Of a DNA stretch of 64,000 bases, positions 1 through 9,300 are shown one piece after another. The stretch is taken from positions 1-64,000 of the forward strand of contig JBALXQ010000007.1 of assembly GCA_036960565.1 (NCBI GenBank), given 5' to 3'. The position numbers were made by a program, and so were the translations under genes. Source of the stretch: Bermanella sp036960565 (lineage in GTDB: Bacteria; Pseudomonadota; Gammaproteobacteria; Pseudomonadales; Oceanobacteraceae). Position 1 is the first letter of the stretch, and each line of letters starts with the position of its first letter. Under the pieces are notes generated by a model that ran no database searches, had not been told where the DNA came from, and saw only the letters and a list, made by a program, of their open reading frames with translations.

Positions 1-2652
1 TACCCCCAAAACTTACGTCACTTTGTATCCAAGGTGGATCACTTAAGTGTAAAAAGTCATGTTGAGTTATCCAAATATTTTAATTGGGTACCCAAGGAAA
101 AGACCCATGTTGTACTGCTTGATGAGGTTGATCAGGCCAATGGTTTTGCCAGTCCAATACCAAATAACAGTATGACTCTTTATATGCAGCCTCCAACACA
201 GGGTGAGTTATTGGCTTTTGATGATTGGTTGGAAATGCTCATCCATCATGAGTATACCCATATTCTCCAAGTCGATAAGGTACTGGATTTACCTTCATGG
301 TTGAGAAGTGTTTTTGGCCGTTTCATTTTGTTGTTCCCAAATGCTCTACATCCAAATTGGTTTCAAGAAGGTCTGGCGACATACCAGGAGACCGATGATG
401 AAAATCAGGTAGGTCGTGGTCAGTCTGATGTGTTTCAAATGATGATGCGTCAGGAAACGTTGGCAGGCATTAAACCTATAAGTCGTATTAATACTGTCGT
501 TGCACATGATTGGCCCTTTAATAGCGCTTACCTATATGGGGTGTATTTCTTTCGGTTTATTAGGGATGTGTATGGTGAGCAAGCGATAAAGGACCTGGTT
601 GATAATTATAGTGAAAATATATTGCCCTATCAGGTGAACTCAAATCCGAGACGGGTGACAGGTAGAACATTGGAGCAGCTATGGCCTGAGTTTGATCATT
701 ACCTAAAGGGCTATTTTGAACCTCAAATTAGACGTATAGAAAAGCAAAAACAAAATAATTTTGAAGCACTAAATTCCAAACATTTAGAATATGGGATCTT
801 GTCACGAGGGGTAGATGAAGATATTTGGTACAGTGCTATTGATTCAAATCAGGGTGTAAACTTGTATCATTATAAAAACGGTCAAGAAAAAACGATATTT
901 AAACTTAATTCGTTGGCTGGAATAAGTGTAAATAATAATGAACATGTTTTGATTAGCCAACTTGAGCAATGTGACCAATTTTCGAAATATTATGATCTTT
1001 ATCTATTTAAAAATAACGAACTGACTCGCTTAACCCATTGTGGCCGATACAGAATGGCAAAATGGATTAGCAATGGCAAAATTATAGCGTTACGTTTTGA
1101 TGGCGGTCTAGCTCAGCTGGATATGTTAAATGATGACGGGAGTTTAATAGAGGTTGTGTGGCAGGGTAAGGCCGGGGAAATAGTGTCGGCATTTGATGTA
1201 AGTGGGTCAGGTGATATAGCTGCTTCAATAAAATTTGGGAAGGCCCCTTGGAATTTGTACCAATGGCAGAACAGAGGATGGGAACCCCTTACTCAGGATA
1301 ATTTCTTACAGACAGATCCCAGCTTTTTTGAAGGCGATTTGTACTTTACACAAAGCCAGGTTGGGCAGCTTGAAGCTTATAAATTAAATTTAGGAAACAG
1401 AGTAAAAACTCGCTTAAGTAATAGTATTTCCGGCATAAAACAGGTGCTTCCTCATTCGACCCTTCAGGCTTCTGCCTTAAAGTATTCCTCAAAAGGATAT
1501 AAATTGGTCGATTTAGAGCTGGGCAGTTATTCTGATTTCTATGAAAAACCAGTATTAGATAAGGCTGAGCCTTCAATTATCGAACTAAATTTGGAGCTCG
1601 ATGAAAGTTATAGTCCATTGCCTAGCCTAATGCCTAGCTATTGGCTGCCAGTTCTAATAAATGATGGGAATTTACAGGAAGTAGGTTTTTTCACCAGTGG
1701 CAATGATGCTTTAGCCGTACACAGCTATCTTGCGCAGGTGACGTATGAAAAGCATCATAAACGCGCCTTGGGTAATTTATCTTATTTGTATAACGGGCGC
1801 TGGTTATTGGGCTTAAATCAAGGGCTTCTCAGTGCTTCCTCTACACAGGATATAAGCGAGCTAAAAACACAAATATTTGCAGGCTTTACCTTGCCATATA
1901 TTCAAGTGGAAAATAGCTTCTATCCCTATATCGCTTATATCAATAGCCAAACAGAATTTATTAGCGAAGAACTTAATTTAACTGATGACTTTAATTCTAA
2001 AGATAACTGGTTAGCTGCTGGAATGATTTATGATGGTTTACGCTCTTCATTGAATGCCGGAGGCGCCAGCTCCGGCTGGCAGGCTAGTTTTTCAATTGAA
2101 GATGCCGATACAGTTGATAATACAAAAGCCCAAGGCCAGGTTTTTAGTACGAATATCCGTAATTACCATACATTTTCATGGAGCCATACACTGGCTCAGA
2201 GGCTTTTTGTTGGTGCAGGAATAGGAACGCAATCTACTTCAGACTTCCAGTTGGGAGGGACGCGCAGCGCACCTTATGTAGGTCCAGGAATACAACTTAA
2301 ACTACGAAATTACGCATTGCGAGGCTTTAACGATGATTTAGCTGAACTTAAAGGTGAAAATAGCTTTATATATAGCGTGGAATATAGATTGCCGTTTTCC
2401 TGGTTCGACCATAACGTAATGGTACCACCAGTTGGGTTTTCTGGATGGTCCTTAAGAAGCTTTTTAGACACTGGTACTGCTTGGGATAAAGGGAAGTCTA
2501 TAGATAATGTTTATACTGGGGTGGGAGTAGAGTTGATTGCGGATAATACTTTATTTTATTTTTTAAATTTACGCCTGAGAGTGGGAATTGCAAAAGGAAT
2601 TAGTACTCAAGGCAGTGACATGGCTTACATTGAAATTGGAGGAGCATTTTAG
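1..2652 (+). CDS. Partial: exported zinc-protease / beta-propeller / outer-membrane barrel fusion
   Basis: The frame is open from base 1 with no stop upstream, so the true start lies outside the window; 883 residues are visible. Near the visible N-terminus is HHEYTH (bases 244-261), a HEXXH zinc-protease motif, followed by WFQEGLATYQE, which supplies the usual third glutamate ligand of gluzincins. The middle (roughly residues 260-540) has repeated short beta-strand blocks like a TolB/WD-type propeller. The C-terminus has alternating strands and ALRGF...YSVEYRLPF, resembling the surface-antigen (Omp85/BamA-like) barrel, and it ends in a terminal aromatic (GGAF). I infer an outer-membrane-anchored protease. 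It overlaps the next gene by one base (TAGTG), so the two are probably translated together. Substrate is unknown. The architecture is clear from the motifs; the function is not proven. Confidence 0.8.
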   Translation, partial: YPQNLRHFVSKVDHLSVKSHVELSKYFNWVPKEKTHVVLLDEVDQANGFASPIPNNSMTLYMQPPTQGELLAFDDWLEMLIHHEYTHILQVDKVLDLPSWLRSVFGRFILLFPNALHPNWFQEGLATYQETDDENQVGRGQSDVFQMMMRQETLAGIKPISRINTVVAHDWPFNSAYLYGVYFFRFIRDVYGEQAIKDLVDNYSENILPYQVNSNPRRVTGRTLEQLWPEFDHYLKGYFEPQIRRIEKQKQNNFEALNSKHLEYGILSRGVDEDIWYSAIDSNQGVNLYHYKNGQEKTIFKLNSLAGISVNNNEHVLISQLEQCDQFSKYYDLYLFKNNELTRLTHCGRYRMAKWISNGKIIALRFDGGLAQLDMLNDDGSLIEVVWQGKAGEIVSAFDVSGSGDIAASIKFGKAPWNLYQWQNRGWEPLTQDNFLQTDPSFFEGDLYFTQSQVGQLEAYKLNLGNRVKTRLSNSISGIKQVLPHSTLQASALKYSSKGYKLVDLELGSYSDFYEKPVLDKAEPSIIELNLELDESYSPLPSLMPSYWLPVLINDGNLQEVGFFTSGNDALAVHSYLAQVTYEKHHKRALGNLSYLYNGRWLLGLNQGLLSASSTQDISELKTQIFAGFTLPYIQVENSFYPYIAYINSQTEFISEELNLTDDFNSKDNWLAAGMIYDGLRSSLNAGGASSGWQASFSIEDADTVDNTKAQGQVFSTNIRNYHTFSWSHTLAQRLFVGAGIGTQSTSDFQLGGTRSAPYVGPGIQLKLRNYALRGFNDDLAELKGENSFIYSVEYRLPFSWFDHNVMVPPVGFSGWSLRSFLDTGTAWDKGKSIDNVYTGVGVELIADNTLFYFLNLRLRVGIAKGISTQGSDMAYIEIGGAF

Positions 2653-3209
2653 TGAACAAAATTATATTCGTAACCCTTATCTTGTTATTAACGGGCTGTA
2701 CTTTGGCCCCACAGAAACTACAGGTGATGCCTGAATTATCATTCAATAGCTTGAAGGGCATTGATGTGCCCATTGAGTTGGTGATAATTGACAACCGTAA
2801 AAATTCTTCTTTATTAGGCTACCGAAATGCCCAAAAAGAAGGGCCCATTGAATTTGAAAGCCCCCTAGTGCAAGCCTTGGGAGAATCCATTCAGCAAGCT
2901 ATGTTAGCTCAGGGAGTTGAAATGGCAGCTGGGCCTGAAACTTTAGTGAAGGTGGTTCTGGAGATTGAAAAGCTTAATTATTATACGCCAGATAAAAGCT
3001 GGGTGAGTCATATTGCTATGAAGGGAGAGCTTCTTTTAACAGTGAGTAGGGCAGGGTCAAGTTTTAAAAAACGCTTCTCAGGAGATCGCTCTCAGGATGT
3101 TGCGACTGCACCTAGTCTTGAATATAACCAAAAGTATATGAATGCATTGTTGTCAGAACTGGTTAATAAAGCCATGAATGACAGAGAAGTGGTTGATTTC
3201 CTAAAATAG
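2652..3209 (+). CDS. YajG-family lipoprotein
   Basis: A 185-residue protein with a lipoprotein signal peptide: a short hydrophobic run ends in the lipobox LLTGC (Cys16). The body resembles the YajG family of outer-membrane lipoproteins, including the N-terminal beta region with VIDNRKN and a C-terminal helix. Translation starts at GTG, one base inside the stop of the preceding barrel protease, with GGAG eight bases upstream, so the pair is translationally coupled. The role of YajG proteins is not well defined. The context suggests an accessory envelope lipoprotein for the upstream barrel protein, but that is inference. Confidence 0.75.
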   Translation: MNKIIFVTLILLLTGCTLAPQKLQVMPELSFNSLKGIDVPIELVIIDNRKNSSLLGYRNAQKEGPIEFESPLVQALGESIQQAMLAQGVEMAAGPETLVKVVLEIEKLNYYTPDKSWVSHIAMKGELLLTVSRAGSSFKKRFSGDRSQDVATAPSLEYNQKYMNALLSELVNKAMNDREVVDFLK

Positions 3210-3215
3210 GGTTGG

Positions 3216-3938
3216 ATGATGGATATTGTTACTTTTTTAAATGCACCTATCTGGAATGTATTGGTATTGCCCTATTTTGTTTTGGCGTGGGTAGGTTATA
3301 CCTTATTTACTAAGCGCATGGCAAAGCAGGCACATTGTCTAGCCTCTATATTGGATGTCCACCGGGTATGGTGGATGGAAAGAATGTTACTGCGAGAGAA
3401 TCGCATTGCAGATGCTACATTGATCTCTAATCTTGAGCGAAATGTGAACTTTTTTGCTTCAACAACAATGATTATTATAGCGGCTATTTTAACTGCATTA
3501 ACAAATGACTTTGAGTTGACTTTTTTTTCGCAAAACCTTGGAGAGAACTCTAGCGAATATAAATTAATATTGATGTTAGCTATTATGGTTTACGCTTTCT
3601 TCACGTTCACTTGGTCATTAAGACAATACGGTTTTGGTAGTGTCTTGTTAGGAGCTGCACCATTGCCTGAACAAATTGAATTTAATGCGCGTCAGTTGAA
3701 AGAGTACGCTCATGCAACAGCGAAAGTGTTAGATCAGGCAGGGCATAGCTTTAATTATGGTCTGAGAGCTTATTATTTTTCCATGGCTGTAATTGCATGG
3801 TTCATTCATCCGCTATTGTTTTTAATTTCTACGAGTTTAGTAGTGGCTGTTTTATATCATCGAGAATTTAAATCTAAGCCTTTAAGGCTTATGGAAATGG
3901 ATGCTGATATTTTGCAGAGGGTCCAAGAAAAGAAATAA
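3216..3938 (+). CDS. DUF599 family membrane protein
   Basis: A 240-residue integral membrane protein with about four hydrophobic segments (near residues 13-30, 80-100, 118-140 and 190-215). The segment RENRIADATLISNLERNVNF followed by a transmembrane helix is typical of the DUF599 family of uncharacterised bacterial membrane proteins. It starts six bases after the YajG-like gene and is the last gene before a strong terminator, so it belongs to the same operon as the outer-membrane protease. No catalytic residues are recognisable and no function can be given. Confidence 0.75.
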   Translation: MMDIVTFLNAPIWNVLVLPYFVLAWVGYTLFTKRMAKQAHCLASILDVHRVWWMERMLLRENRIADATLISNLERNVNFFASTTMIIIAAILTALTNDFELTFFSQNLGENSSEYKLILMLAIMVYAFFTFTWSLRQYGFGSVLLGAAPLPEQIEFNARQLKEYAHATAKVLDQAGHSFNYGLRAYYFSMAVIAWFIHPLLFLISTSLVVAVLYHREFKSKPLRLMEMDADILQRVQEKK

Positions 3939-3940
3939 AA

Positions 3941-3969
3941 AAACCGGGCTGGATAGCCCGGTTTTTTTT
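3941..3969. terminator. Bidirectional intrinsic terminator
   Basis: A ten-base-pair stem (AAACCGGGCT / AGCCCGGTTT) with a four-base loop is followed by a run of T on the plus strand and flanked by a run of A on the left, which is a T-run when read on the minus strand. It separates the convergent DUF599 gene and prc and can serve both. Confidence 0.9.
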
Positions 3970-3971
3970 GG

Positions 3972-6017
3972 TTAGGAAGTGCGTTCCGTTAGCATGAAAT
4001 CAATGAGTATCTCTCCACCTTCTTTTAACAATGCGTCAGTGGCTTTGGCTTTTTCATCATCTTTTTTATCTGACTCAGTACCTTCCTCAGCCAATTCTTT
4101 AAGCGGCTCTAGACCTTTGGCTACTCGTCGTTTGTTTTCAAGTGCTAGGCGCCGCCCTTCCATTTCTTTTCTCTCTACCTCGCGGGTTTTGCTGTTGAGT
4201 GAAATGGTGGTATCGGCTCTTAACTCTTTTAAGAAAACAACTTGCTCACTTAAGTAGGCGAAATCGGGGTCTTGACTGATTCTTTTGTTGTGTTTGGCTC
4301 GGATGGATTCTAGGTTCTTTGAAACATCGCCTTGCTCCTTGTATTTCGAAGCAGCTATTTTGTCCCAAGGCAGGGCTTCCTCTAACGCGCTCTCGCCGAT
4401 TTTTTCAATGTCGTAGATCTCAGGGTAGAGAATATCGGGGATAACGCCTCTATGCTGTGTACTTTCACCGCTTACGCGATAAAACTTAGCATTTGTGACC
4501 TTCATCTGCCCACGAAACAATGGGATTAAGGTTTGTACTGTGCCCTTACCAAAAGTTTGACTGCCAACAACCAAGCCACGTCCATAATCCTGAATGGCAC
4601 CTGCAAAAATTTCAGATGCGCTAGCGCTTAGGCGATTAGTTAACACAACCAATGGGCCAGAATATAGTTGCTCTGGGTCTTGATCTGCTAAAACCTGAGT
4701 GTGTCCAAAACTGTAATGAACCTGAACAGTAGGGCCTTCAGGAATGAATAAGCCAACTAGGTTGTTTACTTCAGCTAAAGATCCTCCCCCATTATTTCTT
4801 AGATCAATAATAAGGCCATCTATACCATCCTTTTGTAATTCTTTTATTAAATTACTTACGTCGCGAGTGGTACTGCGATAATTGGGGTCATTGGCATTCT
4901 TTGCTTCAAAGTCAGCGTAAAAGGCTGGAATGTCTATGACACCCACTTTGTAGTTTTTATCTTTACGCTTAATTTCAATTGTTTCACTTTGAGCCGCTCT
5001 ATCTTCTAGTTTAACTTCATCGCGTATTATAGAAATTATTCTTTGCTTTTCGGTTTGACCGCTGCCGGAAACGATATCAAGGCGAACCGTGCTATCTTTG
5101 GGGCCGCGAATAAGATCTACCACTTCATCAAGACGCCATCCGATAACATCCACCATCTCTTTATCGCCCTGGGCCACTCCGACAATTTTATCAGAAGGCT
5201 TAAGTTGACCAGCTTTGTTGGCTGGGCCACCTGTTACCAGTCTTTCCACGATAGTGTTTTCATTTTCACTGCGTAATACCGCTCCAATCCCTTGTAATGA
5301 AAGACTCATATTTATATTGAAGTTTTCGCTGTTGCGAGGAGACATGTATTGGGTGTGTGGATCAAAGGTGTAGGTGAGGGCATTCATATAGGATTGAAAT
5401 GCATCTTCAGCATTGATTTGCTTAATACGATTGAGTTGGCTGGTATAGCGTTTTTTCAATAAATCTTGAATATCCTTATCTTCTTTTCCGGCAAGCTTAA
5501 GGTTTAATACTGTATTTTTAATGCGCTTGCGCCAAAGTTGATCTAATGCGTGGCTATTTTTAGCCCAATCTGATTTTTCACGGTCAAGGTTAAGGCTCTC
5601 ATCTTTATTGAAGTCAAATACCGTAACGCCTTGATCTACAAGGTCTAAGGCATAATTGAGGCGTTCACTGGTGCGTTGGCGATAGCGGTTGTAGATAAGG
5701 AAGGCAGGGTCTAGATCATTGGTTTTAATTGCGTCATCAAGCTTTAGGCGCAAAGAGTTGAACTCGGTAATGTCTGCGCTGGTGAAATAAGAGCGTGTGT
5801 TATCCAGAATGTCTAAATAACGCTGGTATACTTTTTCAGAGAATTCATCGTTTAGATATTTTCGAGAGTAATGGTGTTGATAAAGGTGGTGGACAACCGC
5901 TCGATTGGTTAATGCATGTTCGGCAGCGGGTTCTAGAATTTCGCTTGTCGGTGCATTGGCAAAAGTAGTGAGTGACGAGCAAAAAAATGCACTGAAAATT
6001 AGTAAATGTCGCAACAT
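3972..6017 (-). CDS. prc: Tail-specific (C-terminal processing) protease Prc
   Basis: A periplasmic serine protease of the S41A family, 681 residues, matching the roughly 680 of E. coli Prc. It has a signal peptide (MLRHLLIFSAFF...ANA), an N-terminal helical domain, a PDZ domain (GIGAVLRSENEN...GGPANKAGQL) and the catalytic core. SASASE lies at residues 464-469 and the general-base lysine in FGKGTVQ is Lys491; the 25-residue distance matches the Ser/Lys dyad of E. coli Prc, giving Ser466 as nucleophile. I chose ATG at 6017, preceded by AAGGA, over an upstream GTG at 6047 that lacks a Shine-Dalgarno. Prc trims C-termini of periplasmic proteins, including PBP3 and MepS in E. coli. It is probably monocistronic. 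Confidence 0.95.
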   Translation of the reverse strand: MLRHLLIFSAFFCSSLTTFANAPTSEILEPAAEHALTNRAVVHHLYQHHYSRKYLNDEFSEKVYQRYLDILDNTRSYFTSADITEFNSLRLKLDDAIKTNDLDPAFLIYNRYRQRTSERLNYALDLVDQGVTVFDFNKDESLNLDREKSDWAKNSHALDQLWRKRIKNTVLNLKLAGKEDKDIQDLLKKRYTSQLNRIKQINAEDAFQSYMNALTYTFDPHTQYMSPRNSENFNINMSLSLQGIGAVLRSENENTIVERLVTGGPANKAGQLKPSDKIVGVAQGDKEMVDVIGWRLDEVVDLIRGPKDSTVRLDIVSGSGQTEKQRIISIIRDEVKLEDRAAQSETIEIKRKDKNYKVGVIDIPAFYADFEAKNANDPNYRSTTRDVSNLIKELQKDGIDGLIIDLRNNGGGSLAEVNNLVGLFIPEGPTVQVHYSFGHTQVLADQDPEQLYSGPLVVLTNRLSASASEIFAGAIQDYGRGLVVGSQTFGKGTVQTLIPLFRGQMKVTNAKFYRVSGESTQHRGVIPDILYPEIYDIEKIGESALEEALPWDKIAASKYKEQGDVSKNLESIRAKHNKRISQDPDFAYLSEQVVFLKELRADTTISLNSKTREVERKEMEGRRLALENKRRVAKGLEPLKELAEEGTESDKKDDEKAKATDALLKEGGEILIDFMLTERTS

Positions 6018-6331
6018 TAAGTTTTTATTCCTTGTTGATTGTGCCACACGTAAATAGGAGGGATATGGCTATTTATAGCACTTAAATCACGCAATTAAAT
6101 ACTTTGGCGTAAATATTCTAAAATTAAAAGCATCATAGCCCAAGTGTTTTTGGTTTTCATTTAAATACCTTTTGTTGTTCGACATGCTTTTGGCCAAACA
6201 GTTCTATGTTTTCTCTTATTTCCGGAGGGCATTCATTGTAATTGATGTTCATGAAATAGAATAACTGGAGGGGGGATATTAAGAATAGGAGGGATGCCAC
6301 GACTAACTGGGAAGCTAGTCGCGGCCGGGGG
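6018..6331. other. Intergenic region upstream of prc
   Basis: This 314-base AT-rich stretch lies between the end of the fused carboxylase gene and prc, both on the minus strand. It must hold the prc promoter. On the minus strand a TATAAA-like -10 (plus-strand TTTATA at 6072-6077) is visible but without a convincing -35. A stem-loop sits at the carboxylase end (listed separately). I see no reading frame with a ribosome-binding site and no RNA gene. Confidence 0.4.
6296..6325 (-). terminator. Stem-loop after the fused carboxylase gene
   Basis: Just beyond the carboxylase stop codon, the minus strand reads GCCGCGACTAGC, a six-base loop, then GTTAGTCGTGGC. This forms a twelve-pair stem with two G-T wobbles. 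No long T-run follows, so it is either a weak terminator or a 3' stabilising hairpin. Confidence 0.5.
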
Positions 6332-9300
6332 TTAGTGCATTACTGGTTTAATAACGAACAGTAAATCCCCGTGGTTTACTTGCTGGCCTTCAGCATTATG
6401 AATGCGAACAATTTGATATTGAAGCTCCGCATCATAAAGTGCATTGCCTTGTGCATTAAACGACTTAAGGTTTAATGGGCTAAACATCTTCATGGCTTCC
6501 ATTAAGCAAAGAGTCTGGCTAACAGATACGATGTCACCTTCTTTTACATATGATGGCTCTGTAGGAGAGGGTGAGCTGTAAAAGATAGAGCTTGCTGGTG
6601 CCAGTACTTTTAACTCGGTGGAGCCTTCAATTGCTAAAGATTCTTTGGTTACGTTCTGGCTGCTTTGGCCAGCACTATCTTCGAATGCTTTAATTAACTT
6701 CGGCTGGTCAGTACGTTTTAAATACTTCGGTAAGAAGTTGGTATCGTATACACCATTAATAAAGATTTCATCCTGCAATATATCTTTAAGCATTGGGATA
6801 TTAGTGCTTACGCCCTCAATAACAACAGTACCTAAATACTTAAGCATTTTAGCAATCGTATCATTACGATCTTTACCATAGCAGATGATTTGTACAACCA
6901 TGCTGTCATAGAAAGGGGTCACTTCTTTGTCACTGTCTATAGATTTAAGAATTTGAATGTTCTTATCTTCAGGTAGTTCAAATTTAGTGATTTTTCCGGC
7001 ATTGGGAATGAAGTTTATGTCATCCCCTTGCATGACCGCTTTCTCGGCATTGATTCGAACTTCAATCGCGTAGCCTTTGCTGGCAATCTTCAAGTCTTTA
7101 ATTGATTCGCCGCCTGCAATTGAAAACTGCTTGCTCACAATATCAATTCCGGTCACTAACTCAGTAACAGGGTGTTCTACTTGTAGGCGAGTATTCATTT
7201 CCATGAAGTACACATCGTTTACGTCTAAGTTGTATATGAACTCAACTGTACCTGCGCCATTATAATCAACAGCATTGGCGAGTCTTGAAGAATACTCATA
7301 AACCTTTTCTTCTAGATTCTTAGGTAATGCAGTAGATGCTGACTCTTCTATGATTTTTTGGTTGTTTCTTTGAACAGAGCAATCTCTTAAGCCCAGAACT
7401 TTGGTGTTACCTTCTTTATCTCGCAAAATTTGAACTTCAATGTGACGAAGAGAGGTTACAAACTTCTCTAGGTAAACATCGCCGCTACCAAATGCGCTAC
7501 GCGCTTCTAGAGATATCATGTGGAATAACTCGTGGATATTGGCAGGATCTTCAACTACTTGAATGCCTTTACCTCCACCACCGTGAACTGCCTTTAGAAG
7601 GACTGGATAACCAATCTCATCAGCTACACGAGCAGCCATGGCAGAAGTTGTCACAATACCATGAGAGCCAGGGACTACCGGTACACCTGCGCTAATGGCG
7701 GTATTGATAGCATTAGATTTATTGCCCATAGTTTCCATGGATGAAACTTTTGGACCAATAAAGTTGATGTCGTGGTTGCCACAGTAGGCTGCGAACTGAG
7801 CGCTTTCAGATAGAAATCCTATGCCTGGATGTAGTGCGTCTACTTTTTCTAATTCAGCTATGCGCATTACACTTTGAGCGTTTAGGTAGCTTTCGTCTGG
7901 CGTGTTGCCACCAATACAAACCAAGCGACCATTTTCATTCAATAGATCGGCCGCTGTACTGTTCATATCTGGATCAGACTGGACCAGTACAACACTGATA
8001 TTATTTTCTTGCGCCTTTCTCACCAGCTTTTCAGCGGTACAACCACGAGCATGGATAAGTACTTTTTTAACCTCTTTAAAGATTTTCTCTTTAACGTGGC
8101 TTTCTTTTTCCTGCACTTCAGCTTTTTCTGGGGTCACAAAGCCTTTGAGGATTCGACCTAGTACCTCATCTACACTGCGATTAGCCACTGGTATAGAGGG
8201 GTCAACCGCTCGAAGTTGATTGTCTAAATCTTCAATAAACGGATGCTTAACCAAGTCCACCATGGAATCATCATTTTGTGAAAGGTAGTTAGACAAGGTT
8301 GAAGTAGAAGGTAAGTAAGAAGGCACGACTATCTGCCCGGCAAACGGCATGTTGGTACCGGAGAAGTAAAAGGTTTGTACCATAGGGTGTGTCACAAAGC
8401 TGGCCTGTGCTCCACCGGTGCAATCGCCAAAACCAAATACTACAACTGGAAGGTCGTTATCACGTACAAAACGGGTGATCCTGTCGTTTACAATCGACAT
8501 AGAGAATAGAGCGGAGGCGCCTTCTTTTGTTTGCATGCCCCCAGAAGAAACGAAGCATACAACAGGGTAGTTATGACGAGCACACTCTACTAATAGTTTG
8601 CAGAATTTCTCGGCGCTGGCCATATCAAATGCACCCGCTTGGAAATCAAGGTTCGAAACCAAGGCGCCTACACGGCGACTTTCATCCCCAATTTTGATCG
8701 TACCGAAACCGGTAATAACTCCACAAGGTGTGATGTTATTGCTTAGTGCTTTTTCTATTGATCCTCTGAAACCAGGAAATTTAGCAGGATCTGAGGTCAT
8801 TAGATGATCGTTAATCTCTTCAAAGTCATTGAAGAAACGATCAACAAATGCATGAGACTGAGTGGTTTTCTGTTTTTTTACATCATCCAGAACATCTTGA
8901 ATTAGCAAATCAAAATAGGCAATTGTTAAGCGATTCCAGAAATCTTTCTTACGGCCAATGCTGTAAGGATTGATTCGGCCGTTGTAATTTTGCCCTTGAT
9001 TCGATTCGTAATACTCAGGTAATAGCTTCTCAAAAAAGAAGGTGATAATTACGAAAAGCGTGTCGCTGATCCTTGGAAAGCTAAGTTTTTTCCACTCTTC
9101 AACTTGCTTTAAAAATGCGCCTTTCTGATTGGATGCAATGAAATATTGGAACCAGTCTGCGAACTCTTCTTTGTGGTTTTGAGCAATACTTAGTTGATTG
9201 GTGTGCTCAAGGCCTTGGTTAATAAACTCGTTTATGGCCTCGAAAGATAGGCTGTGAGTTTCCTTGGCTTCTTTTGCAACTTTAACTAGGTTGTCAATAA

